Assembly: GCA_023420935.1 (NCBI GenBank)
Contig: JAEZUR010000019.1
Location: 1-41,171, forward strand
Length of the DNA stretch: 41,171 nt
From: Bacillota bacterium
Lineage (GTDB): Bacteria > Bacillota > Clostridia > Lachnospirales > Lachnospiraceae
Direction of reading: 5' to 3'
In this document: positions 25,081 to 33,513 of the stretch, piece by piece
Layout: each line of letters begins with the position of its first letter
How positions within the stretch are numbered: position 1 is the stretch's first letter
The notes under the pieces: model-generated
Seen by the model: only the letters and a program-made list of their open reading frames with translations
Database searches by the model: none
What the model was told of the DNA's origin: nothing
Position numbers and translations under genes: made by a program

Positions 25081-25617
25081 TTGAGAAAATTATTAGTGGT
25101 AGTTGATATGCAAAATGACTTTATAGACGGAATTCTAGGTACTGAGGAAGCGTTAAAGATTGTTGATGCAGTCGTAAGTAAAATAGAACAATATAAGCAA
25201 AATGGCGATAGTATCGTATTTACCAAGGACACACACATGGAGAATTACTTAGAAACGCAAGAAGGAAGAAATCTTCCAGCGAAACATTGTATAAAAGACA
25301 GCTATGGATGGGAAATATGTGAATCAATTCAAAGGATATGTGATTTATCGAAACATAAAGTATATGAAAAAGGAACCTTTGGAGCGAGTGAAATGGCAAA
25401 GGATCTAATGTCAGGAATGTATGATAATATTGAGGAAATAGAATTAGTTGGATTATGTACGGATATCTGTGTTATTTCCAATGCGTTACTAATTAAAGCA
25501 TTTCTACCAGAAGTACCACTTGCAGTAGATGGAGGATGTTGTGCAGGGGTTACCCCAGATAGTCATAGAAATGCACTAGAGGCGATGAAGATGTGTCAAG
25601 TGAAGGTGATAGACTAG
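25081..25617 (+). CDS. isochorismatase-family hydrolase, probable nicotinamidase
   Basis: A 178-residue cysteine hydrolase. The catalytic triad is Asp9 (VVDMQNDF), Lys97 (EKGTFG) and Cys130 (CTDICV). The metal ligands of PncA-type nicotinamidases also appear to be present: Asp50, His52 (TKDTH) and His69 (PAKHC). This points to nicotinamide deamidation for NAD recycling, though other family activities are possible. The start is a TTG with AAAGGAGG (25065-25072) 8 bases upstream, and no in-frame ATG fits the N-terminal strand. Confidence 0.85.
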   Translation: MRKLLVVVDMQNDFIDGILGTEEALKIVDAVVSKIEQYKQNGDSIVFTKDTHMENYLETQEGRNLPAKHCIKDSYGWEICESIQRICDLSKHKVYEKGTFGASEMAKDLMSGMYDNIEEIELVGLCTDICVISNALLIKAFLPEVPLAVDGGCCAGVTPDSHRNALEAMKMCQVKVID

Positions 25618-25653
25618 TACAATTAAAAGAACAGGACTGAAAGATGATAAAAA

Positions 25654-25698
25654 TAAGGGTGTGCACTGCTGATATTGTTCAGCAAGTGCACACCCTTA
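25654..25698. terminator. bidirectional terminator between convergent genes
   Basis: A 14-bp perfect stem (25654-25667 with 25685-25698, core AAGGGTGTGCACT) extends by GCTGA/TCAGC across a bulged A, with a 6-base loop. On the minus strand it runs into TTATTTTTATC, a good U-rich tail for ending the SIMPL gene transcript. On the plus strand the tail is weaker. Confidence 0.85.
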
Positions 25699-25702
25699 AG
25701 TA

Positions 25703-26449
25703 TTACTTATTAATTTCAAACTGACAGTGAACCACAGCAGTAATTTCTTTTTCTAATGAAGTGGTATCACTGATACCATAATCTGATATTTCATTGGAGT
25801 AAAGAGGGGTAATCTGAATTACGCCCATATCTGCGTATTTTAAGCTGCCTAATTTGCTTCCGGCATTCTCAGCAATCATTTCAGCACGTTTTCTAGCATC
25901 CTTGGTCGCTTCAGCAAGCATGGTAACTTTTATGTCTGCTAACTTAGTGTATAAGTATTGTGGTGCATTGGATTGAAATTCAACCCCTTCATTTAATAGT
26001 TCAGTAGCACTTCTGGAGATATCGGTTACCTTATCAATCTCTTGTGAGCTTATGGTTACATCCTGGGTTAATGTGTAATAATCAATCTGGTTGGTTGTAT
26101 TACCATAATCAGAGATTACATAAGTTGGCATGGTTGTTATAGATGAGAAAACAAGATCTTCCTCTTTTAGCCCTTTTTTAATAAGATAATTTTTAACCTT
26201 CTCTCTGCTTGTCTCTAGTGTCTCGTAGGCATCTTGTAATTTTGGAGACTGTGTACTAAAATATCCACTCCAAACAATCATGTCAGAAGTAATCTGCTGT
26301 TTGGCAGACCCAGTCACTATGATGTTTGTTTTGGTACTTTTAATCTCTACCAAGCCATTGGTTAAGATTAAGGATGATACTACGGCACCAATTACAAGGA
26401 TTACAGCAACAATTACACTAAAAATGCCTTTTCCCTTAAATTCGTTCAT
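25703..26449 (-). CDS. SIMPL domain (DUF541) protein, membrane-anchored
   Basis: A 248-residue protein with one N-terminal membrane segment (about 10-30) and an outer SIMPL domain: NIIVTGSAKQQITSDMIVWSG at the start, a long helix DAYETLETSREKVKNYLIKKG, then DARKRAEMIAENAGSKLG. This family has no firm biochemical role; members in other bacteria are periplasmic or surface proteins. GGGAG precedes the ATG. It stands alone on this strand. Confidence 0.88.
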   Translation of the reverse strand: MNEFKGKGIFSVIVAVILVIGAVVSSLILTNGLVEIKSTKTNIIVTGSAKQQITSDMIVWSGYFSTQSPKLQDAYETLETSREKVKNYLIKKGLKEEDLVFSSITTMPTYVISDYGNTTNQIDYYTLTQDVTISSQEIDKVTDISRSATELLNEGVEFQSNAPQYLYTKLADIKVTMLAEATKDARKRAEMIAENAGSKLGSLKYADMGVIQITPLYSNEISDYGISDTTSLEKEITAVVHCQFEINK

Positions 26450-26691
26450 AAAATACTCCCTTTCTTGTCTATTATACTTTACAGTTTACTCCAGATATCT
26501 CCAATATACAACGAATATGTTTCTTAAGAATATATTAAGAAAAATAAAAGAAGAGGTAAAAATATAGTATTTTAAGAGACTATTAATGAATTTCATATAA
26601 GTAGTAATTGCTATTTTACCTGTTTTTGTATATGCTTTAATTTAGAGAAGAAGAGTTCGATGATAATGCCGTAAGAGATGGGGGAAAATTC

Positions 26692-27309
26692 ATGATTCGG
26701 ATTTTATTAGCAGATGACGATGCAATTATTCGAGAAGGTTTAAAAATGATTATGGAAACTCAGCCAGACCTTGAAGTAGTTGGATGTGGTGAGAATGGGA
26801 TGCAAGCGGTGGAATTATGTAGACAGTTTAAACCACAAGTGGCTTTATTAGATATTCGAATGCCCGTCATGGATGGGATTGATGCAGCCAAAATTATCTT
26901 AGAGGAAGAACTAGCGGCACCATTATTATTAACTACATTTGATGAACAAGAATTTATTCTTCGTGCATTGAAGGTGGGAGTAAGTGGATACATTTTGAAG
27001 AATAGTCCTGCAGAACGAATATTAGCAGCAATTCGTGTTGTCTATGCCGGTGGCACTGTATTCCAGAAGGACATTTTGGAATACATAGCAAAACAAGTGA
27101 AACCGGAACCAAAGGAAAATGTATTTCGAGAGCTAACAGAGAGAGAAATCGAAGTTGCTTCCTTGGTGGCACAAGGAAGATCCAATAAGGAGATTGGAGA
27201 GATGTTATTTATTTCAGACGGTACTGTTAGGAATCACATTAGTTCTATACTAGACAAAACTGAATTAGAACATAGAACACAGATTGCAATTGCGTATTTA
27301 GCTGGATAA
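26692..27309 (+). CDS. NarL/FixJ-type response regulator (orphan)
   Basis: A 205-residue regulator. The receiver shows Asp8-Asp10, phosphorylated Asp54 (VALLDIRMPVMDG), Thr81/Thr82 and Lys103. The C-terminal LuxR-type helix-turn-helix spans about 147-203 (LTEREIEVASLVAQGRSNKEIGEMLFISDGTVRNHIS). GATGGGGG precedes the ATG. No kinase gene is next to it. The only kinase of the matching HisKA_3 type in the window is at 17234-18355, some 8 kb away. The following gene starts 21 bases downstream and may be cotranscribed. Confidence 0.93.
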   Translation: MIRILLADDDAIIREGLKMIMETQPDLEVVGCGENGMQAVELCRQFKPQVALLDIRMPVMDGIDAAKIILEEELAAPLLLTTFDEQEFILRALKVGVSGYILKNSPAERILAAIRVVYAGGTVFQKDILEYIAKQVKPEPKENVFRELTEREIEVASLVAQGRSNKEIGEMLFISDGTVRNHISSILDKTELEHRTQIAIAYLAG

Positions 27310-27330
27310 GTAGGTAAGTGGAGGACAGGA

Positions 27331-28089
27331 ATGGATAATATTGCATTTCAACGTGCATGTGATAAAATTTTAAAGGCGGAGCGTGAACGAAAACAGATTG
27401 GAACATTAAGTGAGAAAACGCTTCACGCTATCTTAAAAAACTATTTTGAGCCAGATATAAATAAACATGAGATTAAAATAAGTGGTTATTTTGCGGATAT
27501 AGCCAATGAAAATGGAATTATTGAAATACAAACAGGTAACTTTAATGTTTTAAGAAAAAAGTTAAATGTATTTCTTGAGATTGCACCTGTTACATTAGTA
27601 TACCCTATTCCATATATTAAATGGCTCTACTGGATAGAAGAAGATACCAATCAGATTGGGCCAAAGAGAAAATCGCCCAAAAAAGGTTCGCCTTATATGG
27701 CTCTTATAGAATTATATAAAATTAAGGAGTATTTACTTCATCCGAATCTAAATTTATGTCTTGTTATGATAAATATGGAAGAGTACAAAATCTTAAATGG
27801 TTGGAGCATAGATAAGAAAAAGGGATCGAGTAGATATGATCGTATTCCAACGGAGATCGTAGAGGAAATTTACATTCCAGATCGAACACAATATCATAAA
27901 TTAATACCTAAAGAATTAGAAGATGGATTTACATCAAAGGATTACAAAAAGAAAAGTGGATTAACGTTGTCCAAATCCCAGACAGCGCTTAATGTGCTAA
28001 ATTATGTTGGAGTGGTTGAAAGAATTGGTAAAATAGGTAATTCGTATCTATATGCCCGCGCTGAGGAAAGAAAGGTGGAGAAGGGTTAA
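27331..28089 (+). CDS. uncharacterised protein with nuclease-like core and C-terminal winged helix
   Basis: A 252-residue protein of unknown function; I recall similar Firmicute proteins classed as a domain of unknown function (possibly DUF8091). Residues 20-85 look like a PD-(D/E)XK-type core: Glu28 on a helix (LSEKTLHAILKNYF), Asp56 in GYFADIANENG, then Glu65-Ile-Gln67 in IIEIQTGNF. Basic patches follow (KRKSPKKG, 112-119; DKKKG). The last 60 residues (FTSKDYKKKSGLTLSKSQTALNVLNYVGVVERIG) resemble a winged helix. It lies between a response regulator and a decarboxylase gene, overlapping the latter by one base (TAATG). No activity is shown. Confidence 0.65.
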   Translation: MDNIAFQRACDKILKAERERKQIGTLSEKTLHAILKNYFEPDINKHEIKISGYFADIANENGIIEIQTGNFNVLRKKLNVFLEIAPVTLVYPIPYIKWLYWIEEDTNQIGPKRKSPKKGSPYMALIELYKIKEYLLHPNLNLCLVMINMEEYKILNGWSIDKKKGSSRYDRIPTEIVEEIYIPDRTQYHKLIPKELEDGFTSKDYKKKSGLTLSKSQTALNVLNYVGVVERIGKIGNSYLYARAEERKVEKG

Positions 28090-29507
28090 TGGGCTTGTAT
28101 GAGACTTTAATGGAATACCAGAATAAAAATTATTATCCTATGCATATGCCAGGGCATAAGAGGAATTCTTCCCTTTTTTTAATGGATAATCCATATGGTA
28201 TAGATATTACAGAAATTGAGGGGTTTGATAATCTTCATGATGCAAAGGATATTCTAAAAGATGCTATGGAGCGAGCTGCCAAGGTATACGGTTCAGAGGA
28301 TACCCATTTTCTTGTAAATGGAAGTACAGTTGGTATACTAGCTGGAATAGCGGCATGCACAAATAGAGGGGATCGAATATTGGTGGCAAGAAATTGTCAT
28401 AAAGCAGTTTTTAATGCTATTTTTCTAAATGATCTTAAACCAATGTACATTTATCCACAAATAGAACCTAACTTTGGTATAAATGGTGGAATTTCTGCCG
28501 AAGATGTAAAAGAAATGTTGATAACCCATCCGGATATCAAGTTAATTGTAATAACATCACCGACTTATGAAGGGATTCTATCTAACATAAGAGAAATTGC
28601 TGATGCTGCACATAGCATGGGAATCCCACTATTGGTAGACGAAGCACATGGTGCACATCTAGGATTTCATTCTTATTTTCCGCAAAATGCAATAGCTATG
28701 GGAGCGGATGTGGTAATACACAGTGTGCATAAAACAATGCCATCCTTTACACAGACAGCCCTCATTCATATTAATAGTAACTTAGTTAAGAAGGCTAAAA
28801 TAAAAGAATATCTTACTATTTATCAAACCAGCAGTCCGTCCTATGTTCTAATGGCTGGTATAGATTGTTGTATGGAATTAGTGGAGAAAAAGGGTAAAGA
28901 ATTATTCGGTAATTACGCTAATAAGTTGATGGATTTCTATCGTGACATGGAAAAGTTGAAAAGACTTCGTGTGCTAACGAAAGATGTGATAAAACTCAAC
29001 ATGGCGAAAATACTAGATATAGATCCTTCTAAAATTGTAATATCGTGCAGAAATACAAATATTACAGGTGATGAGCTATACTATATATTGTTAGATAACT
29101 ATAAAATACAAGTAGAGATGGCATCCACGGATTACGTAATTGCAATGACAAGTATTGGAGATAGTATGGATGGATTTAACCGACTAAGAAATGCCTTACT
29201 CGAAATTGATGATCAATTAAGTATTGTTGAAATTAAGGATTCAGGGGAGACAAAAAATATTGTTTTGGATATAGAATTATCACCCTATGAAGCTTATAAT
29301 AGAGAGGGAGAGCTGATTCCACAAAGCCAAGCTGAGGGGATGATATCTAAAGAATATGCATATCTTTATCCTCCAGGAATTCCTTTATTGGTGCCTGGTG
29401 AGAAAATAACGAAAGAGTGCTTGGAGCTGTTTAAGTATTATAAAGAACATAACCTTATCATAAAAGGACTAGATAAAGCTGGCTATATTCAAGTAGTTAG
29501 CGGATAG
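28089..29507 (+). CDS. Orn/Lys/Arg decarboxylase family protein, YaaO-like
   Basis: A 472-residue fold-type I PLP enzyme. The N-terminal MHMPGHKRN motif, the Asp184 of LLVDEAHGAH and the PLP lysine Lys215 in IHSVHKTMPSF are visible. The short Gram-positive form lacks the N-terminal wing domain of E. coli CadA. It should make a polyamine precursor (agmatine, cadaverine or putrescine); which one is not decided by sequence here. In Bacillus, yaaO heads the same neighbourhood of tmk, yaaR and holB. It is translationally coupled to the upstream gene. Confidence 0.92.
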   Translation: MGLYETLMEYQNKNYYPMHMPGHKRNSSLFLMDNPYGIDITEIEGFDNLHDAKDILKDAMERAAKVYGSEDTHFLVNGSTVGILAGIAACTNRGDRILVARNCHKAVFNAIFLNDLKPMYIYPQIEPNFGINGGISAEDVKEMLITHPDIKLIVITSPTYEGILSNIREIADAAHSMGIPLLVDEAHGAHLGFHSYFPQNAIAMGADVVIHSVHKTMPSFTQTALIHINSNLVKKAKIKEYLTIYQTSSPSYVLMAGIDCCMELVEKKGKELFGNYANKLMDFYRDMEKLKRLRVLTKDVIKLNMAKILDIDPSKIVISCRNTNITGDELYYILLDNYKIQVEMASTDYVIAMTSIGDSMDGFNRLRNALLEIDDQLSIVEIKDSGETKNIVLDIELSPYEAYNREGELIPQSQAEGMISKEYAYLYPPGIPLLVPGEKITKECLELFKYYKEHNLIIKGLDKAGYIQVVSG

Positions 29508-29523
29508 AAGGGAAATTACACAT

Positions 29524-30117
29524 ATGTCCAAGATATATATAATAATGGGAAAAAGTGCAACGGGGAAAGATACAATTTTTAAGAAATTAGTAGAACGGGA
29601 AGAACTATCACTTCATACCGTCATACCATACACAACTAGGCCGATACGTAGAGAGGAAGCAGACGGAGTAGAATATTACTTTGTCGGTGAAGATCGGTTA
29701 AAAGAATTGGAGAAACAAGGAAAAATTATTGAACATAGATCCTATGATACCGTACATGGCGTGTGGAACTATTTTACAGTAGAAGATGGTCAGATTGATC
29801 TTAATAAAGCAGACTATATTTTAATCGGAACGTTAGAATCTTATGAGCAGATACGAAAATTCTATGGAGAAGATAAAGTTGAGCCGATATATATTGAAGT
29901 AGAAGATGGTGTTCGATTAAGACGTGCCCTATCTAGAGAGCAAAAACAAAAACCTCCCAAATATGCGGAAATGTGTCGAAGATTTTTGGCCGATGACGAA
30001 GATTTCTCAGAAAAAAATTTGAGTGCATTGGGTATTGATAAAAAATATAACAATACTGATATTAATATCTGTTTACAAGAGATTATTGACCATATACAAG
30101 AAAAAACTTCTAGGTAA
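29524..30117 (+). CDS. guanylate kinase-like protein
   Basis: A 197-residue P-loop kinase. The P-loop is GKSATGKDT (9-17), with Asp where guanylate kinase usually has Ser before the final Thr. The GMP-binding signature YTTRPIRREEADGVEYYF (36-53) is clear, and HRSYDTVHGVWNYF follows. The C-terminal half (RALSREQKQKPPKYAEMCRRFLADDEDF) differs from ordinary Gmk. It sits where thymidylate kinase (tmk) lies in Bacillus, between yaaO and yaaR. It may be a nucleotide kinase of altered specificity or a regulatory relative. The ATG at 29524 has AAGGGA somewhat far upstream. Confidence 0.82.
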   Translation: MSKIYIIMGKSATGKDTIFKKLVEREELSLHTVIPYTTRPIRREEADGVEYYFVGEDRLKELEKQGKIIEHRSYDTVHGVWNYFTVEDGQIDLNKADYILIGTLESYEQIRKFYGEDKVEPIYIEVEDGVRLRRALSREQKQKPPKYAEMCRRFLADDEDFSEKNLSALGIDKKYNNTDINICLQEIIDHIQEKTSR

Positions 30118-30130
30118 TCCCCCAGATTTA

Positions 30131-30139
30131 TGTTATAAT
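30131..30139 (+). promoter_or_regulatory. extended -10 promoter before yaaR
   Basis: TGTTATAAT at 30131-30139 is an exact extended -10 box (TG-n-TATAAT). The -35 region at 17 bases reads TAGGTA, a poor match, as is common with extended -10 promoters. It would give the yaaR-holB-ricT-trmN genes their own start, about 65 bases before yaaR. Confidence 0.6.
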
Positions 30140-30210
30140 ATGTTAGACAGATTTGCTTGCTTTTTGAATCGAATGGCGTGGATTTGCTTGTAAAACAGAA
30201 AGGAGTTACC

Positions 30211-30651
30211 ATGGATATTAAGGTGAATCAACTACAACAATTGAATCAAGTTGAACAGAAGGCACCAGTAGCTGATACAGATGGTAGCTTTAAATTTACG
30301 TTGATCAGTAATATAGAAGAACACGAACTACAAGCGAGACTTACCTTAATGATGGAAGATATCACACAACAGGGAAAACGTCTGGCAAAGCATATGGATG
30401 TTCGAGATATGCGAAGATATCGTCAGTTAATAAAAGACTTTATGAATGAAATCGTAAGTCGCTCACATAAATTCAGTCGAGAGAATTTTCTTGATAAACG
30501 AGGAAGACACCGTGTATACGGTATGGTAAAGTTAATTGATGAAACATTGGACGAATTAGCGACCGAGTTAATTAAGGATGAAAAAGATCATTTAACAATA
30601 CTAAGTAAAATAGATGAGATAAGAGGAATGCTGTTGGATATTTTTACTTGA
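30211..30651 (+). CDS. yaaR: YaaR family protein (DUF327)
   Basis: A 146-residue helical cytoplasmic protein. The stretch QGKRLAKHMDVRDMRRYRQLIKDFMNEIVSRSHKFSRENFLDKRGRHRVYGMVKLIDETLDELA is the hallmark of the YaaR family, whose role is not established. The frame opens at 30157, but AAAGGAG (30199-30205) places the start at 30211. In Bacillus it lies directly before holB, as it does here. Confidence 0.9.
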   Translation: MDIKVNQLQQLNQVEQKAPVADTDGSFKFTLISNIEEHELQARLTLMMEDITQQGKRLAKHMDVRDMRRYRQLIKDFMNEIVSRSHKFSRENFLDKRGRHRVYGMVKLIDETLDELATELIKDEKDHLTILSKIDEIRGMLLDIFT

Positions 30652-30695
30652 TATAGTAGATAGATATATAGATAGCACAAAAGAATGAGGTGGTA

Positions 30696-31694
30696 ATGGT
30701 GTTAGATTTTAATGAAATTGTCGGACATGATCAGATAAAAGAACATTTACAGACAGCAATTGAACAGAAAAAAATATCCCATGCCTATATATTAAATGGG
30801 GAAAAGGGATCTGGAAAAAAACTAATTGCTTCTGTCTTTGCGAAAACATTACAATGTGAAGAAAAAGAGAATAATGCTTGTGGTAAATGTAAATCTTGTT
30901 TACAAGCAGATTCCATGAACCATCCTGATATTATCTGGGTTACCCATGAAAAAATTAGCATTGGTGTGGATGATATTCGACTTCAAGTAAATAATGATAT
31001 TGGAATCAAACCGTATAGTGGACAATATAAAATTTATATCATAGATGAAGCAGATAAAATGACAGAACAAGCTCAGAATGCGTTGTTAAAGACCATAGAA
31101 GAGCCTCCTGAATATGCAATGATTCTATTGCTAACCAATAACATTAACAATTTATTGCCTACCATTTTATCTAGATGTGTTACACTTAATTTAAAAACGG
31201 TTAGTTCAGATTTAATAAAAGAGTATTTAATGAAACAACGTAGTATTCCTGATTATGCAGCTGAACTTAGTGCCTCATTTGCACAAGGAAATATTGGAAA
31301 GGCGATTCGATACGCCTCTTCTGAGAGCTTTATTGATGTGAAAGAAGATGTATTACATCTTTTAAAATATATCGATGACATGGAGATTTATGAGATTATT
31401 ACAGCTATTAAAAAGCTTTCCGAACATAAATTAGAAATTAATGATTATATTGATTTAATGATATTATGGTACCGAGATGTATTAATGTTGAAAGTAACCA
31501 ATAATCCAAATCTTCTCCTGTACAAAGAGGAATATAAATATATTCAAAGACAAGCTAGTAAACGTGATTATGAAGGAATTGAGAATATTATAAGAGCCAT
31601 GGACAAGGCTAAGATACGCTTGAATGCTAATGTTAATTTTGACATCACTATGGAACTTATGCTACTTAGTTTAAAGGAGAACGGACATGATTAA
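30696..31694 (+). CDS. holB: DNA polymerase III, delta' subunit
   Basis: Part of the clamp loader that places the sliding clamp on DNA. The 332-residue AAA+ protein has a degenerate P-loop GEKGSGKK (35-42), as expected for the non-ATP-binding delta' subunit, a zinc module with Cys54, 62, 65 and 68, the DEADKM box, and TILSRC (sensor 1). The start is uncertain: a GTG at 30690, an ATG at 30696 and a GTG at 30699 are in frame, and GAGGTGG lies at 30687-30693. It overlaps the next gene by 8 bases. Confidence 0.93.
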   Translation: MVLDFNEIVGHDQIKEHLQTAIEQKKISHAYILNGEKGSGKKLIASVFAKTLQCEEKENNACGKCKSCLQADSMNHPDIIWVTHEKISIGVDDIRLQVNNDIGIKPYSGQYKIYIIDEADKMTEQAQNALLKTIEEPPEYAMILLLTNNINNLLPTILSRCVTLNLKTVSSDLIKEYLMKQRSIPDYAAELSASFAQGNIGKAIRYASSESFIDVKEDVLHLLKYIDDMEIYEIITAIKKLSEHKLEINDYIDLMILWYRDVLMLKVTNNPNLLLYKEEYKYIQRQASKRDYEGIENIIRAMDKAKIRLNANVNFDITMELMLLSLKENGHD

Positions 31695-32595
31695 TGTAAT
31701 AGGAGTAAGATTTAGAAAGGCTGGAAAAGTATATTTCTTTGACCCAGCTGGATTTGAGATAAATCAAGGAGATAATGTAATTGTTGAGACTGCAAGAGGC
31801 ATTGAGTATGGTAATGTTGTTCTAGGCCCAAGAGATGTGGAGGATGATAAAGTAATTCAACCATTAAAGTCTGTTATTCGAATTGCAACACCAGAAGATG
31901 ATGCAACACAGGAAATTAATCGTAAAAAAGAAAAAGATGCATTTGCCATCTGTCTTGAGAAGATAGCGAAACATGGGCTTGAGATGAAATTAATTGATGC
32001 CGAATATACCTTTGATAATAACAAAGTATTGTTTTATTTCACTGCAGATGGAAGAATTGACTTCCGTGAATTAGTAAAGGATTTAGCATCTGTATTTAAA
32101 ACAAGAATAGAGCTTAGACAGATTGGCGTTAGAGATGAAACGAAAATAGTAGGAGGCATCGGTATCTGCGGTAGAGCACTTTGCTGCCATACACATTTAT
32201 CCGAATTTGCACCAGTTTCTATAAAAATGGCCAAAGAACAGAATCTTTCCTTAAACCCAACGAAGATATCAGGAGTTTGCGGAAGATTAATGTGTTGCCT
32301 AAAGAATGAAGAAGAAGCATATGAAGAGCTTAACAATAAACTGCCTAATGTAGGTGATTTTGTTCGGACAAGTGATGACTTAAAGGGTGAAGTACAGAGT
32401 GTGAGTGTACTGAAGCAATTAGTAAAAGTCATTGTAACCATAGAAAATGACGAAAAAGAAGTGAGAGAATATAGCGTGGATGATCTTCATTTTAAACCTA
32501 AGAAGAGAAAAGAGAGAGTTGATTTAGATGATGAACTCCGAGCACTTGAACTTCTTGAGAAAAAGGAAGGAAAATCTTTGTTAGATGATGAATGA
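31687..32595 (+). CDS. ricT: RicT (YaaT), PSP1-domain protein
   Basis: A 302-residue protein with the conserved cysteines of RicT: GICGRALCCHTHL (Cys161, 166, 167) and GVCGRLMCCLKNE (Cys198, 203, 204). In Bacillus, RicT forms the Y-complex with RicA and RicF, binds iron-sulfur clusters and helps RNase Y mature mRNAs; it also affects sporulation and biofilm formation. The C-terminus is charged. It overlaps holB by 8 bases and the next gene by 11, so the three are coupled. RicA and RicF are not in the window. Confidence 0.94.
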   Translation: MINVIGVRFRKAGKVYFFDPAGFEINQGDNVIVETARGIEYGNVVLGPRDVEDDKVIQPLKSVIRIATPEDDATQEINRKKEKDAFAICLEKIAKHGLEMKLIDAEYTFDNNKVLFYFTADGRIDFRELVKDLASVFKTRIELRQIGVRDETKIVGGIGICGRALCCHTHLSEFAPVSIKMAKEQNLSLNPTKISGVCGRLMCCLKNEEEAYEELNNKLPNVGDFVRTSDDLKGEVQSVSVLKQLVKVIVTIENDEKEVREYSVDDLHFKPKKRKERVDLDDELRALELLEKKEGKSLLDDE

Positions 32596-33331
32596 GAACC
32601 AATATTTGTTACCAGGTGAAAGATTTGATGATTTACAGCGAAATAATTATAAAATAATACAAAATCCAGATAAATTTTGTTTTGGAATGGATGCAGTACT
32701 TCTATCCGGTTTTGCAAAAGTTAAGCCAGGGGAGCAAGTATTAGACCTTGGAACTGGAACAGGAATTATACCAATTCTTTTAGAGGGTAAGACCAAGGGT
32801 AGACATTTTAGTGCGTTAGAGATACAAGAAGAAAGCGCAAATATGGCTAGAAGAAGCATTGAATATAATAAGCAACAAAACAAGATCGAAGTTATAGTGG
32901 GTGATATTAAGGAAGCTGGAGCCATATTTGGTGCGGCTTCCTTTGACGTAGTAACAACCAATCCACCCTATATGAATGATAATCACGGACTAAAAAACCC
33001 AGATCTACCAAAAGCAATTGCAAGACATGAAGTTCTTTGTAACCTAGAGGATGTCATTCGTGAAGGCTCTAAAGTACTAAAAGAAAACGGTAGATTTTAC
33101 ATGGTTCACAGACCATTTCGTCTCATAGAGATCATTACGCTTATGACCAAATATCGTCTAGAGCCAAAACGATTAAAAATGGTTCATCCATACCTAGACA
33201 AGGAACCAAACATGGTTCTTATCGAAGGCATCAAAGGAGCCAAATCCATGGTAAAAGTAGATCCCCCTTTAATCGTATACCAATCCCCCAACCAATACAC
33301 CCAAGAGATATACGATATCTACGGCTACTAA
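32585..33331 (+). CDS. tRNA1(Val) (adenine-N6)-methyltransferase-like protein (YabB/TrmN6)
   Basis: A 248-residue class I methyltransferase. The SAM-binding motif VLDLGTGTGIIPI (52-64) and the N6-adenine motif NPPY (126-129) are clear, and the N-terminus (QNPDKFCFGMDAVLLSGFA) matches the YabB/TrmN6 family. Members modify A37 of tRNA-Val. Two ATG codons at 32585 and 32588 are in frame. YabA, present between yaaT and yabB in Bacillus, is missing. A structured repeat follows the stop. Confidence 0.92.
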   Translation: MMNENQYLLPGERFDDLQRNNYKIIQNPDKFCFGMDAVLLSGFAKVKPGEQVLDLGTGTGIIPILLEGKTKGRHFSALEIQEESANMARRSIEYNKQQNKIEVIVGDIKEAGAIFGAASFDVVTTNPPYMNDNHGLKNPDLPKAIARHEVLCNLEDVIREGSKVLKENGRFYMVHRPFRLIEIITLMTKYRLEPKRLKMVHPYLDKEPNMVLIEGIKGAKSMVKVDPPLIVYQSPNQYTQEIYDIYGY

Positions 33332-33369
33332 CTAATGCAATAAACAGCGAAATACCAATAACGTACCCT

Positions 33370-33453
33370 ATTTCCAAGGCTGCACCCATTGTTCCAGAGC
33401 GGAAGCTAAGCAAAGCGTTGTAGCGGAGGAATAATGGGTGCAGCCTTGGAAAT
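33370..33453. repeat. 84-bp imperfect palindromic element
   Basis: Arms 33370-33390 and 33433-33453 are perfect complements over 21 bp (core CCAAGGCTGCACCCATT). Pairing continues inward to 33395/33428 through one G-T pair, giving a 26-bp stem. The 32-base top is purine-rich with repeated AGCGGA and AAGC motifs (AGAGCGGAAGC, GTAGCGGAGGA). It is more GC-rich than its surroundings. No target duplication is evident at the edges. In Bacillus the GIY-YIG gene yazA occupies this spot. Confidence 0.85.
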
Positions 33454-33513
33454 CTACATAGTCTAAATTTATTTCGCGTCCGCCATACAAATCGATGTAA
33501 GAAAGGAAACACC

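Noticed and set aside
20536..26449. The restriction-modification region as part of a larger defence island.
   Set aside because: Only the two restriction-modification genes have a defence role; neighbours are a chemoreceptor, a flavin protein, a hydrolase and a SIMPL protein, and no integrase, repeat boundary or tRNA insertion site was seen.
26280..26567. A plus-strand frame opposite the start of the SIMPL gene, extending into the gap.
   Set aside because: Most of it is the reverse complement of the SIMPL signal anchor, and no ribosome site precedes it.
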